This document shows, in pieces, positions 42,749 through 51,628 of a stretch of 64,000 nt of DNA (positions are counted from its first letter, which is position 1; every line of letters begins with the position of its first letter). The translations under genes and the position numbers were made by a program. This DNA comes from Actinomycetales bacterium SN12 (GTDB taxonomy: Bacteria; Actinomycetota; Actinomycetes; Actinomycetales; Microbacteriaceae): assembly GCA_002837415.1 (NCBI GenBank), contig PJCV01000001.1, positions 496,001 to 560,000 on the forward strand, given 5' to 3'. Below the pieces are notes generated by a model. The model ran no database searches and was not told the DNA's origin. It worked only from the letters and a program-made list of their open reading frames with translations.

Positions 42749-42914
42749 ATCGCGCGGCGGATGATGCCGATTCGAGATGACGGGCTTCGACCGGGCACCC
42801 TTCCCCGCGCTCAGCGTGGAAGGCAGCACATTCGCAGGCACTTCTTAGGTCTTCCTTAGTCGCAGGACAGCGAGACAGGCCACGTCGGTGGGAGAATCCC
42901 CGCTCAGAATCGGC

Positions 42915-42920
42915 CATAAT
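42915..42920 (+). promoter_or_regulatory. -10 hexamer CATAAT of the ctaE-qcrCAB operon, leaderless start
   Basis: CATAAT ends six bases before the ctaE GTG. The 190-base gap to trpD also holds CTTCTTAGGTCTTCCTTAG (near 42841-42860), a short direct repeat of unknown meaning. Confidence 0.5.
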
Positions 42921-42926
42921 GGTCAG

Positions 42927-43580
42927 GTGACCACCTCAGCGACGTATGCCCCGGCGGCAAGAACCATCAAGCGCCCCAATCCGGTCGCTGTCGGCACCAT
43001 CGTGTGGCTCGGCAGCGAAGTCATGTTCTTCGCGGGACTCTTCGCGATCTACTTCACGCTGCGCAGCACCTCCCCCGAGCTCTGGGCCGACCGCACCGAG
43101 CTGCTCAACGTGGTGTACGCCTTCGTGAACACCGTCATCCTGGTGGCGTCATCGTTCACCTGCCAGATGGGCGTGTTCGCCGCTGAGGACCTGCAGCCCT
43201 ACCGCATCGACAAGGGCAAGGTGAATGCCTTCGGCCGTCGCCGGCTGTTCGGCTGGGGCATGGTCGAGTGGTTCTGGCTCACCTTCATCCTCGGCGCGAT
43301 CTTCGTCAGCGGCCAGGTGTGGGAGTACGCCCAGCTCGTCGCCGAGGGGATGCCCATCCAGGCTGACTCCTACGCATCGGCCTTCTACCTGACCACCGGC
43401 TTCCACGCCCTGCACGTCACCGGCGGCCTCATCGCCTTCGTGCTGGTCATCGGCCGCGCATACGCGGTGAAGAACTTCGGCCACAAGGAGGCGACCTCCT
43501 CGATCGTCGTGTCCTACTACTGGCACTTCGTCGACGTCGTCTGGGTCGCCCTGTTCGCCGTCATCTACTTCCTGAAATAA
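42927..43580 (+). CDS. ctaE: Cytochrome c oxidase subunit III
   Basis: A membrane subunit of the aa3 oxidase that shields the proton entry path of subunit I. The 217 residues hold five transmembrane helices, beginning [20 protein letters not shown], with the conserved [16 protein letters not shown] and [11 protein letters not shown] segments. The GTG at 42927 is chosen because CATAAT ends six bases before it and the 13 codons upstream are unlike the family. It leads the operon ctaE-qcrC-qcrA-qcrB, the standard actinobacterial order. Confidence 0.96.
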   Translation: MTTSATYAPAARTIKRPNPVAVGTIVWLGSEVMFFAGLFAIYFTLRSTSPELWADRTELLNVVYAFVNTVILVASSFTCQMGVFAAEDLQPYRIDKGKVNAFGRRRLFGWGMVEWFWLTFILGAIFVSGQVWEYAQLVAEGMPIQADSYASAFYLTTGFHALHVTGGLIAFVLVIGRAYAVKNFGHKEATSSIVVSYYWHFVDVVWVALFAVIYFLK

Positions 43581-43600
43581 GAGCGGAGCGATTTTCCGAA

Positions 43601-44434
43601 ATGGCACGAGAGAAGAAGCACCGCTCCCGCGGTCGCCGCAGTCCCCTCGCCGCTGCCGCCCTGATCGGCGCCGGCCTGCTGCTCACCGGCGGCGTCTACG
43701 CGGGCGCTTCGGCTGCGATGGCATCCACCGCCGACGCGCAGACCAGCGCGGCAGCTGAGCTGACTGTCGAGGACGGTCAGAAGCTGTTCAGCGCCAACTG
43801 CGCGACCTGCCACGGCATGGACATGCAGGGCACGACCGAAGGACCGAGCCTCGTCGGCGTCGGCGAGCTCTCGGTCGAGTTCCAGGTGGCCACCGGTCGC
43901 ATGCCGCTGCAGATGCAGGGACCGCAGGCACCGCAGAAGCCCGCGCAGTTCACCGACGCGCAGATCCGCGCGATGGCCGCGTACGTGCAGAGCGTCGCCC
44001 CCGGCCCGAGCTACCCCGAGAAGTGGGTGACCACGGGCGAGGAGAACCCCGACAGCGCGAGCGACGAGGTCGACATCGCACACGGAGCAGAGCTGTTCCG
44101 CATCAACTGCGCGATGTGCCACAACGTCGCCGCCGCCGGTGGCGCGCTGACCGAGGGCAAGTACGCCCCGGCTCTCACCTCGACCAGCCCGCTGCACATC
44201 TACGCGGCCATGGTCACCGGCCCGCAGAACATGCCCGTCTTCGGCGACATGAACCTGAGCACCGAGGACAAGCGCGACATCATCGCCGCCCTCGTCTACC
44301 AGCAGGAGGCCGTGCAGATCGGCGGCTTCGATCTGGGCGCGCTCGGTCCGGTCTCCGAGGGCCTGTTCATCTGGATCTTCGGCATCGGCGCCCTCGTCGC
44401 GCTCACCGTGTGGATCACGGCGAAGTCCAACTGA
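43601..44434 (+). CDS. qcrC: Cytochrome bc1 complex, dihaem cytochrome c subunit
   Basis: Carries electrons from the bc1 core directly to the aa3 oxidase in the actinobacterial supercomplex, which lacks soluble cytochrome c. The 277 residues have an N-terminal membrane helix or signal anchor, two haem-binding motifs CATCH (67-71) and CAMCH (170-174), and a C-terminal anchor helix. Axial methionines are likely in RMPLQM and QNMPVF. The gene follows ctaE after 20 bases. Confidence 0.96.
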   Translation: MAREKKHRSRGRRSPLAAAALIGAGLLLTGGVYAGASAAMASTADAQTSAAAELTVEDGQKLFSANCATCHGMDMQGTTEGPSLVGVGELSVEFQVATGRMPLQMQGPQAPQKPAQFTDAQIRAMAAYVQSVAPGPSYPEKWVTTGEENPDSASDEVDIAHGAELFRINCAMCHNVAAAGGALTEGKYAPALTSTSPLHIYAAMVTGPQNMPVFGDMNLSTEDKRDIIAALVYQQEAVQIGGFDLGALGPVSEGLFIWIFGIGALVALTVWITAKSN

Positions 44435-44470
44435 CGCACTTTCATCGAAGAGTTACGTACGAGGAGCACC

Positions 44471-45550
44471 ATGGCATACGACGACGACACGCAGGCTCTT
44501 GACAGGGCCTACCAGCCCTCGCGGGGGCTGGGCGTCGCAGTCAGCGATCCTGCGGAGAACCCGGGACTGCCGCCACACCGTGAGCGGATGACCGACAAGG
44601 ATCCGCGCGCCGAGAAGGCAGCGGTCCGCACGGTCTACACCCTGTTCTACCTGTCGCTCGCCGGCAGCATCTGGGCGGTCGCCGCGTACATGCTGTTCCC
44701 GATCGAGAGCGGCATGGCGATCGACATCCGCCACAACAACATGTACATCGGCATCGGCATCGCGTTCGCGCTGCTGGCGCTCGGCATCGGTGCGATCCAC
44801 TGGGCCAAGGCGCTCATGTCCGACAAGGAGTACATCGAGCACCGCCACCCGACCCGCGGCAAGGACCTCACCCGCGCCGGCGCCGTCGAGGCGTTCTCCG
44901 CCGCGAACGAGGACTCGGGGTTCGGCCGTCGCGCGATCATCCGCAACTCGCTGATCGCCGCGGTCGTGGCTTCGATCCTCCCCGGTCTCACGCTGTTCCG
45001 CGGCCTCGCGCCGCACAACAACTCGCACGGTAACCCCATCGCGGGCGACCCGGTGGCGCTGCTGAAGCACACCATGTGGGAGAAGGGCATGCGTCTGGCC
45101 CGCGACCCGGAGGGCACGCCCATCCGCGCCGCTGATGTGACCCTCGGCTCCGCATTCCACGTGATCCCCGAGCCCCTCGCCGAACTGGGGCACAGCGAGG
45201 GCTACATGGAGGAGAAGGCGAAGGCCATCGTCCTGCTGATGCGTCTGCGCCCCGAGCAGCTCACCGAGACCGAGGAGCGCAAGGACTGGTCGTATGACGG
45301 CATCGTCGCGTACTCGAAGGTCTGCACGCACGTCGGCTGCCCGGTGGCCCTGTACGAGCAGCAGACCCACCACCTGCTGTGCCCGTGCCACCAGTCGCAG
45401 TTCGACGTCACGGACCACGCCAAGGTCATCTTCGGCCCGGCAGCGCGCCCGCTGCCGCAGCTGCCCATCGCCGTCGACGATGAGGGCTACCTCATCGCGC
45501 AGCGCGACTTCACCGAACCCGTCGGCCCGAGCTTCTGGGAGCGTCATTGA
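44471..45550 (+). CDS. qcrA: Cytochrome bc1 complex, Rieske iron-sulfur subunit
   Basis: Moves electrons from menaquinol to the dihaem cytochrome c. The 359 residues have three membrane helices near 54-76, 92-112 and 155-175, typical of actinobacteria (other Rieske proteins have one). The C-terminal 2Fe-2S domain has CTHVGC (285-290) and CPCHQS (304-309). The ATG follows GAGGAG closely. The stop overlaps the qcrB start. Confidence 0.97.
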   Translation: MAYDDDTQALDRAYQPSRGLGVAVSDPAENPGLPPHRERMTDKDPRAEKAAVRTVYTLFYLSLAGSIWAVAAYMLFPIESGMAIDIRHNNMYIGIGIAFALLALGIGAIHWAKALMSDKEYIEHRHPTRGKDLTRAGAVEAFSAANEDSGFGRRAIIRNSLIAAVVASILPGLTLFRGLAPHNNSHGNPIAGDPVALLKHTMWEKGMRLARDPEGTPIRAADVTLGSAFHVIPEPLAELGHSEGYMEEKAKAIVLLMRLRPEQLTETEERKDWSYDGIVAYSKVCTHVGCPVALYEQQTHHLLCPCHQSQFDVTDHAKVIFGPAARPLPQLPIAVDDEGYLIAQRDFTEPVGPSFWERH

Positions 45551-47355
45551 GCACCGCAACTCTTAAAGAGGACACCAAGCAGAAGCCCCTGGGCGGACGC
45601 TTCATCGGCGCGACGGCGAACTACCTCGACGAGCGCACCAGCCTGTCCGGTCTCGTCAAGGAGCTCGGTCGCAAGATCTTCCCTGACCACTGGTCGTTCA
45701 TGCTGGGTGAGATCGCGCTCTGGGCGTTCGTCGCCGTGTTCCTGTCCGGCACCTTCCTGACGTTCTTCTTCCAGGCCTCGATGGCACCCACGCACTACGC
45801 CGGCGCCTACGCGCCGCTGCGTGGCGTGGAGATGACCGCGGCGTTCGAGTCGGCGCTGCGCATCTCCTGGGACATCCGCGGTGGCCTGCTGGTGCGCCAG
45901 ATCCACCACTGGGCCGCGCTCGTGTTCATCGCGGGCATCGGCATCCACATGCTGCGCGTGTTCTTCACCGGCGCGTTCCGCAAGCCCCGCGAGCTCAACT
46001 GGGTGATCGGCTTCGTGCTGTTCATCCTCGCTCTCGCCGAGGGCTTCACGGGCTACTCGCTCCCCGACGACCTGCTCTCGGGCAACGGTCTGCGCATCAT
46101 CGACGGCATGATCAAGGGTCTGCCGCTGATCGGCACCTGGACCTCGTTCCTCATCTTCGGAGGCGAGTTCCCGGGTGATGACATCGTCGGTCGTCTGTAC
46201 ACGATGCACATCCTGCTGCTGCCGCTGCTGGTGATCGCTTTCATCGTGCTGCACCTGATGCTGATGGTGATCAACAAGCACACCCAGTTCGCCGGCCCCG
46301 GCCGCACGAACGACAACGTCGTCGGCTACCCGATGATGCCGGTGTACATGTCGAAGATGGGTGGCTTCTTCTTCATCGTCTTCGGCGTGATCGTCCTGAT
46401 CGCCTCGTTCTTCCAGATCCTTCCGTTCTGGGACTACGGCCCCTATGACCCGTCCCCGATCTCGGCCGGTACGCAGCCCGACTGGTACATCGGCTTCGCC
46501 GACGGCGCCCTGCGTCTGGCTCCGCCGCACCTCGATGTGATGCTCGGCAACTTCACGCTGTCGCTCGGCATCGTGATCCCGGTGCTGATCCTCGGTCTGT
46601 TCATCGTCGTCGTGGCGATCTACCCCTTCCTCGAAGCGTGGATCACGGGCGACAAGCGCGAGCACCACATCGCCGACCGTCCCCGCAACGCCCCGACCCG
46701 CACCGCGATCGGCGTCGCCGGCATGATCTTCTACGCGGTGCTGTGGGCTGCGGCTTCGTCCGACCTCATGGCCACGCACTTCATGCTCACGATGGAGGGC
46801 GTCATCCACGCCCTGCAGGCGCTGCTGTTCGTCGGACCGATCCTCGGCTACTTCGTGACCAAGCGCATCTGCATCGCGCTGCAGAAGAAGGATCGCGAGA
46901 TCGTGCTGCACGGCTACGAGTCGGGCCGTATCGTCCGCCTCCCCGGTGGCGAGTTCATCGAGGTGCACCAGCCGGTCGACGTGTACGACCGCTGGAAGCT
47001 CATCGACTACACCAGCTACGAGCCCCTCGTCGTCCGTCCGAATGCGAAGGGTCGCATCCCGTGGCACGAGAACCTGCGCAGCTCGATCTCGCGCTGGTTC
47101 TACGAGGACCGCCTGCAGCCCCTCACCCAGGCCGAGATCGCGGCCGCCGATGCGCACCAGCAGCACACGCTCGCGCACGACGCGGAGATCGAGGCGGCCG
47201 AGGTCGCCGGTGCTCACGAGCGTGCAGGTGTCACCTCGGACGACCAGATCGCCGCGGCCGACCCGCACGTCGGTGAGACGCCGAACACCCCGAGCTCGGT
47301 GATCGCCAAGGAGCCGGCCGAGCCGCGCAAGAAGAAGTCGGAGGACGGCGCGTAA
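45547..47355 (+). CDS. qcrB: Cytochrome bc1 complex, cytochrome b subunit
   Basis: Membrane core of the bc1 complex, with two b haems and the quinol sites. The 602 residues hold at least eight helices, haem-ligating histidines in RQIHHWAALVFIAGIGIHMLR and TMHILLLPLLVIAFIVLHLMLM, and the quinol-site PDW in QPDWYIGF. About 100 C-terminal residues are a charged, alanine-rich cytoplasmic tail, longer than the mycobacterial form as I recall. The start is TTG within the qcrA stop (TTGA), with GGAG six bases before; TTG probably tunes coupling. A 17-base-pair terminator follows. Confidence 0.96.
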   Translation: MSTATLKEDTKQKPLGGRFIGATANYLDERTSLSGLVKELGRKIFPDHWSFMLGEIALWAFVAVFLSGTFLTFFFQASMAPTHYAGAYAPLRGVEMTAAFESALRISWDIRGGLLVRQIHHWAALVFIAGIGIHMLRVFFTGAFRKPRELNWVIGFVLFILALAEGFTGYSLPDDLLSGNGLRIIDGMIKGLPLIGTWTSFLIFGGEFPGDDIVGRLYTMHILLLPLLVIAFIVLHLMLMVINKHTQFAGPGRTNDNVVGYPMMPVYMSKMGGFFFIVFGVIVLIASFFQILPFWDYGPYDPSPISAGTQPDWYIGFADGALRLAPPHLDVMLGNFTLSLGIVIPVLILGLFIVVVAIYPFLEAWITGDKREHHIADRPRNAPTRTAIGVAGMIFYAVLWAAASSDLMATHFMLTMEGVIHALQALLFVGPILGYFVTKRICIALQKKDREIVLHGYESGRIVRLPGGEFIEVHQPVDVYDRWKLIDYTSYEPLVVRPNAKGRIPWHENLRSSISRWFYEDRLQPLTQAEIAAADAHQQHTLAHDAEIEAAEVAGAHERAGVTSDDQIAAADPHVGETPNTPSSVIAKEPAEPRKKKSEDGA

Positions 47356-47370
47356 GCCGCACTCCCCCAC

Positions 47371-47407
47371 GACTGAGGGCCCGTCCGATTCGGACGGGCC
47401 CTCAGTC
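47371..47407 (+). terminator. Terminator of the ctaE-qcrCAB operon
   Basis: A 17-base-pair perfect stem (arm GACTGAGGGCCCGTCCG) closes an ATT loop, 15 bases after the qcrB stop. The transcript then runs GUCUGUGUGG, without a true U-tract. Confidence 0.88.
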
Positions 47408-47506
47408 GTCTGTGTGGCCGTCACCGGCCAGGTCGCCTGACGAGCGCGAGAGGACGGAACCCCGTTCGGTTCGGTCATAGACGCCGGTGAGCCGCGTGAC
47501 GCGGAG

Positions 47507-47512
47507 TACCCT
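47507..47512 (+). promoter_or_regulatory. -10 hexamer TACCCT of the rhodanese gene, leaderless start
   Basis: TACCCT ends six bases before the ATG; no Shine-Dalgarno. Confidence 0.45.
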
Positions 47513-47518
47513 GACACC

Positions 47519-47938
47519 ATGATCGACCGACACGAGTTCTTCTCCGCCAAACTGCAGTACGAGACGGATGCCAGCGACGTGTACGCCGCGCAGAAGTCGG
47601 GGTCAGAGCTCGTGGTCGTCGACGTGCGCTCGGACGAAGCCTGGGCTCAGGGCCGCGTGCCAGGGGCGGTGCACATGCACTACAGCGAGATCGCGGAGCG
47701 CGCTCCGGTCGAGATCCCCTCCGATGCCTCCGTCGTCGTGTACTGCTGGAGCCCGGGCTGCAATGCCGGCGCCAAGGGTGCTCTGGAGTTCGCCGCGCTC
47801 GGCTACTCCGTGCGAGAGATGATCGGCGGATTCGAGTACTGGGTGCGCGAGGGATATCCCGTCGAGGATCACGACGGCATCCACCGCCGCCCCGTCGACC
47901 CGCTGACGGGCGTGCCCCGCATCCGCACCCGGTCCTGA
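47519..47938 (+). CDS. Rhodanese-like domain protein
   Basis: A 139-residue single rhodanese domain: VVVDVRSDEAWAQGRVPGAVHMHYSEI, then the active-site strand VVYCWSPGCNAGAKGA with Cys76 as the likely persulfide carrier and a second cysteine at 81, and the closing MIGGFEYWVREGYPV. Rhodaneses move sulfane sulfur; here it sits between the bc1 operon and the oxidase genes, which could be chance. The catalytic loop is not the canonical CxxGxR, so the substrate may differ. It is probably leaderless and converges on ctaF. Confidence 0.9.
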   Translation: MIDRHEFFSAKLQYETDASDVYAAQKSGSELVVVDVRSDEAWAQGRVPGAVHMHYSEIAERAPVEIPSDASVVVYCWSPGCNAGAKGALEFAALGYSVREMIGGFEYWVREGYPVEDHDGIHRRPVDPLTGVPRIRTRS

Positions 47939-47968
47939 CGCAAGGGACACCACCGGGCCGCCAGACGA

Positions 47969-48002
47969 CGAAGGCCCCCTGGACGGATCCAGGGGGCCTT
48001 CG
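47969..48002. terminator. Bidirectional terminator between the rhodanese gene and ctaF
   Basis: A 15-base-pair perfect stem (arm CGAAGGCCCCCTGGA) with a CGGA loop lies between the two convergent genes. Confidence 0.85.
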
Positions 48003-48016
48003 TGTCTATCGACGCG

Positions 48017-48439
48017 TCAGCGCGCGAAGTGTCCGCGGTAGTACTCGTACACCCAGCCGACGATCGCGACGACGAAGATCGCCAGGCCGACCGGCAGGAG
48101 GAAGTGACCGACCGCGAGGCCGAGCAGGAACACGGCGGCGGAGCCGGCGAGAACCAGCGGCCACCACGACCAGGGCGAGAACTCGCCGAGCTCGGGGTCA
48201 CCGTCATCGATGTCCGCAGTCAGGACATCCTCAGGCAGCTCGCCGCCCTGAGCCTTGTAGGTGCGCTGCAGGTAGACGGCGATCATGGCGCTCATGAAGG
48301 CCACGAACAGCAGGGCGACCGTGCCCACCCACTCCACGTACCCGTGGAAGGGATCGACGAGGTTCCAGACCGTGTAGACGGCGGACGCGATCGTGAAGAA
48401 CACGACGAGGATCCACCAGAGGACGACATTGCTGCGCAT
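48017..48439 (-). CDS. ctaF: Cytochrome c oxidase subunit 4 (actinobacterial CtaF)
   Basis: A small membrane subunit specific to the actinobacterial aa3 oxidase. The 140 residues have two N-terminal helices (LWWILVVFFTIASAVYTVWNLV and VALLFVAFMSAMIAVYL), an acidic loop, and two C-terminal helices ending WVYEYYRGHFAR. The family's DPFHGYVEW and FSPWSWWP blocks are present. It is last in ctaC-ctaD-ctaF, three bases after ctaD. Confidence 0.95.
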   Translation of the reverse strand: MRSNVVLWWILVVFFTIASAVYTVWNLVDPFHGYVEWVGTVALLFVAFMSAMIAVYLQRTYKAQGGELPEDVLTADIDDGDPELGEFSPWSWWPLVLAGSAAVFLLGLAVGHFLLPVGLAIFVVAIVGWVYEYYRGHFAR

Positions 48440-48442
48440 GAC

Positions 48443-50167
48443 TTACTTGACCTCTCCTGCTGCGACGCCCACCGGGTGCTCTGCGGCCTCAGGGTGGTTC
48501 AGGTCGAACGCCGGACGCTCACTGCGGATGCGCGGGATCGACGTGAAGTTGTGACGCGGGGGCGGGCAGGAGGTCGCCCACTCGAGCGATGCGCCGTAGC
48601 CCCACGGGTCGTCGACGGTGACCTTCGGAGCCTTGCGAGCGGTGATCCACACGTTGAGGAAGAAGGGCAGCATGGACGCGCCGAGGATGATGGCACCGAT
48701 CGTGGAGACCTGGTTGCCCCACTCCCAGTTGTCGTATGCGGAGTAGTCCGCGTAGCGGCGGGGCATGCCGTCGACGCCCAGCCAGTGCTGCACGAGGAAG
48801 GTCATGTGGAAGCCGATGAACAGCATCCAGAAGTGGATGTAGCCCAGGCGCTCGTTGAGCATGCGACCGGTCCACTTCGGCCACCAGAAGTAGAAGCCCG
48901 CGAACATCGCGAACACCACGGTACCGAACACCACATAGTGGAAGTGGGCGACGACGAAGTACGAGTCGCTCAGGTGGAAGTCCAGCGGCGGGGCCGCGAG
49001 GATCACACCCGTCAGACCGCCGAACACGAACGAGACGAGGAAGCCGAGGGCGAAGACCATCGGGGTCTCGAAGGTGATCGAGCCGCGCCACATGGTGCCG
49101 ATCCAGTTGAAGATCTTCACACCCGTCGGGACCGCGATGAGCATCGTCATCAGGGCGAAGAACGGCAGCAGCACACCGCCGGTCACGTACATGTGGTGAG
49201 CCCACACGGCGACGGAGAGCGAGGCGATCGCGATGGTCGCGTACACCAGAGTCTTGTATCCGAAGATCGGCTTGCGGCTGAAGACCGGGAAGATCTCGGA
49301 GACGATGCCGAAGAACGGCAGCGCGATGATGTAGACCTCGGGGTGTCCGAAGAACCAGAACAGGTGCTGCCACAGCAGCACGCCGCCGTTCGCGACGTCG
49401 TAGATATGCGAGCCGAGCACGCGGTCGGCGGCAGCGGCGAGGATCGCTGCGGCGAGCACGGGGAACGCCATCAGGATCAGCAGGCTGGTGATCAGCGTGT
49501 TCCACGAGAAGATCGGCATGCGCCACATGGTCATGCCAGGTGCACGCATCGTGATGATCGTCGTGATGAAGTTCACCGCGCCGAGGATGGTGCCGAAACC
49601 GGACATGCCGAGGCCGAGCATCCAGAGGTTTCCGCCCACACCGGGCGAGAACGACGAGTTGGCGAGCGGCTGGTAGGCGAACCATCCGAACGAGGCCGCA
49701 CCCTGCGGGGTGAGGAAGCCGGCGATCGCCATGACCGAGCCGAACGTGAACAGCCAGAAGGCGAACGCGTTCAGCCGCGGGAACGCGACATCGGGCGCGC
49801 CGAGCTGCAGGGGCAGGATCGCGTTGGCGAAGCCGGCGAACAGCGGCGTTGCGAACATCAGCAGCATGATCGTGCCGTGCATCGTGAACAGCTGGTTGTA
49901 CTGCTCCTTGGTGGGCACGATCTGCATGCCGGGCGAGAAGAGCTCGGCACGGATGATCAGCGCCATCACGCCGCCGAGGAGGAAGAACAGCACCGACGCG
50001 ATCAGGTACATGTACCCGATCGTCTTGTGGTCGGTGGAGGTCATCCACTTGACGATGATGTTGCCCTTCTGCTCCACGCGGGAGGAGGTGAGCAGGGATG
50101 CCTGACGCGGCGGCAGCGTCGTCGGGCGGGCGCCCGGCGCTGTCGTGGGTTCAGCTGTGGTGGTCAT
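48443..50167 (-). CDS. ctaD: Cytochrome c oxidase subunit I
   Basis: The catalytic subunit with haem a, haem a3 and CuB. The 574 residues show twelve transmembrane helices and the conserved haem-copper segments: [12 protein letters not shown] (haem a ligand), [21 protein letters not shown] (CuB histidine and cross-linked Tyr region), [11 protein letters not shown] (CuB histidines) and [13 protein letters not shown] (haem ligands). Glu in the GHPEVY segment marks a type A oxidase. It lies four bases after ctaC and three before ctaF. Confidence 0.97.
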   Translation of the reverse strand: MTTTAEPTTAPGARPTTLPPRQASLLTSSRVEQKGNIIVKWMTSTDHKTIGYMYLIASVLFFLLGGVMALIIRAELFSPGMQIVPTKEQYNQLFTMHGTIMLLMFATPLFAGFANAILPLQLGAPDVAFPRLNAFAFWLFTFGSVMAIAGFLTPQGAASFGWFAYQPLANSSFSPGVGGNLWMLGLGMSGFGTILGAVNFITTIITMRAPGMTMWRMPIFSWNTLITSLLILMAFPVLAAAILAAAADRVLGSHIYDVANGGVLLWQHLFWFFGHPEVYIIALPFFGIVSEIFPVFSRKPIFGYKTLVYATIAIASLSVAVWAHHMYVTGGVLLPFFALMTMLIAVPTGVKIFNWIGTMWRGSITFETPMVFALGFLVSFVFGGLTGVILAAPPLDFHLSDSYFVVAHFHYVVFGTVVFAMFAGFYFWWPKWTGRMLNERLGYIHFWMLFIGFHMTFLVQHWLGVDGMPRRYADYSAYDNWEWGNQVSTIGAIILGASMLPFFLNVWITARKAPKVTVDDPWGYGASLEWATSCPPPRHNFTSIPRIRSERPAFDLNHPEAAEHPVGVAAGEVK

Positions 50168-50171
50168 GGCT

Positions 50172-51065
50172 TTACTCCTCTTCCTCAGGATGCGTGCTTT
50201 CGCCGTTCCCGGGGAGATTGCTGAGTCGGTCGTAGGCGTCGGTGATGTCGCCCGTGTTGCCCTGCTCTCGCAGAGTCTCGAGGTACGCGTCGTACTCGTC
50301 CTGCTCGACGACCTTCACGTTGAAGAGCATCATCGAGTGGTACTCGCCGCAGAGCTCGGCGCACTTGCCGTCGTACTCGCCGACGCGCGTGGGGATGAAG
50401 GACCACGAGTTGTCCTTGCCGATGTACATGTCCTTCTTGTACAGGAAGTCGATGATCCAGAAGGAGTGGATCACATCACGCGACTGGAGGTCGATCGTGA
50501 CCTTCTTGTCGACGGGCAGCACGAGCGTCGGAAGCTTCTCGCGCTCGATGTCGCCCAGCTCGTCCGGGTCGGCCTGCACTCCCATGGTCCACACGGCGTC
50601 ATCGTCGTCTTCGGCGCCGTACTGGAAGTCCCAGGCCCACTGCTTGGCGACCGCCGTGATCTCGACGTCGGGCTCATCCCACTGCGTCTCGATGTCGGCC
50701 TGATCGCGTGCGGTGAAGAAGAACATCCCGAGCACGAGGATCAGCGGGATCACCGTGTACAGGATCTCGATCGGCATGTTGTAGCGCAGCTGCACCGGAA
50801 GACCGGTCTGACCGGTGCGACGGCGGTACATGACGAGAGCCCAGCCCATCAGGGCCCAGGTGATCACGCCGACGGCCAGCAGAACCACCCAGGAGGTGAC
50901 CCAGAGACCGGAGACCGTCTCGGTCTGGTTGGTGGCAGGGGTGCCGTCTTCGACGAAGCCCGGAAGGAATCCATTGAGTTCGGTGGGAGTACATCCCGCC
51001 AGGGCCACAGCTGCCGCTGCTCCCAGCGGGAGCGCGGCCCAACGAAGGCGGCGTTTCGAGGGCAC
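50172..51065 (-). CDS. ctaC: Cytochrome c oxidase subunit II
   Basis: Receives electrons at a binuclear CuA centre. The 297-residue lipoprotein has lipobox ALAGC (Cys25), two membrane helices near 55-75 and 100-120, and the CuA cupredoxin domain with [12 protein letters not shown] supplying the copper ligands. It begins with GTG after an AAAGG site; TAGACT about 45 bases upstream is a possible -10. It is first in the ctaC-ctaD-ctaF operon. There is no cytochrome c fusion, consistent with QcrC serving as donor. Confidence 0.96.
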   Translation of the reverse strand: MPSKRRLRWAALPLGAAAAVALAGCTPTELNGFLPGFVEDGTPATNQTETVSGLWVTSWVVLLAVGVITWALMGWALVMYRRRTGQTGLPVQLRYNMPIEILYTVIPLILVLGMFFFTARDQADIETQWDEPDVEITAVAKQWAWDFQYGAEDDDDAVWTMGVQADPDELGDIEREKLPTLVLPVDKKVTIDLQSRDVIHSFWIIDFLYKKDMYIGKDNSWSFIPTRVGEYDGKCAELCGEYHSMMLFNVKVVEQDEYDAYLETLREQGNTGDITDAYDRLSNLPGNGESTHPEEEE

Positions 51066-51153
51066 GATGCACCTTTCAGATCTCGGACAGGAGCAGATTC
51101 AAGTCTAGGGCAACCTCACACGCGATTCATGCCAACCACGCAGGTGGCACGCC

Positions 51154-51522
51154 TCAGTGGAAGCTGTCGCCGCAGGCGCAGCTGCCGGCGGCGTTGGGGT
51201 TGTCGATCGTGAAGCCCTGCTCCGAGATGGTGTCCTTGAAGTCGATCGACGCGCCGTCCAGGTACGGGACGCTCATGTTGTCGATGATGACCTCGACCCC
51301 GTCGAAGTCGACGGTCTCGTCGCCCTCGAGGTAGCGCTCGTCGAAGTACAGCTGGTAGATCAGACCCGAGCATCCGCCGGGCTGCACGGCCACGCGCAGG
51401 CGCAGGTCGTCGCGGCCCTCCTGCTCGAGCAGGCTCTTCACCTTGAGGGCTGCGGCATCGGTCAGCGCGACGCCGTGGGCGGGGGCGGCGGTGGGCTGTG
51501 AGGTCAGGGTGGTGTCGCTCAT
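51154..51522 (-). CDS. erpA: Iron-sulfur cluster insertion protein (ErpA/HesB family)
   Basis: A-type carrier that delivers Fe-S clusters to apo-proteins. The 122 residues carry the three ligand cysteines Cys51 (PGGCSG), Cys115 and Cys117 (SCACG) near the C-terminus. The ATG at 51522 follows AAGGAG. It lies 88 bases upstream of nothing else on this strand except ctaC, which starts at 51065, so it may be co-transcribed with the oxidase genes. The Rieske protein in this window is one conceivable client. Confidence 0.93.
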   Translation of the reverse strand: MSDTTLTSQPTAAPAHGVALTDAAALKVKSLLEQEGRDDLRLRVAVQPGGCSGLIYQLYFDERYLEGDETVDFDGVEVIIDNMSVPYLDGASIDFKDTISEQGFTIDNPNAAGSCACGDSFH

Positions 51523-51628
51523 GTCAACTCCTTGCAACGGGCAGCGCGGTCTCGCTGCTCGTGCACGATTCTACCGCCGCCGATGCCCGCAGGGCCGATC
51601 ATCCGGCACCCGCGGGCAGCCCGCCGGT

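Noticed and set aside
45544..50224. Long open frames opposite qcrB (668 codons) and ctaD (740 codons)
   Set aside because: Both are histidine-, aspartate- and arginine-rich reverse readings of membrane-protein genes.
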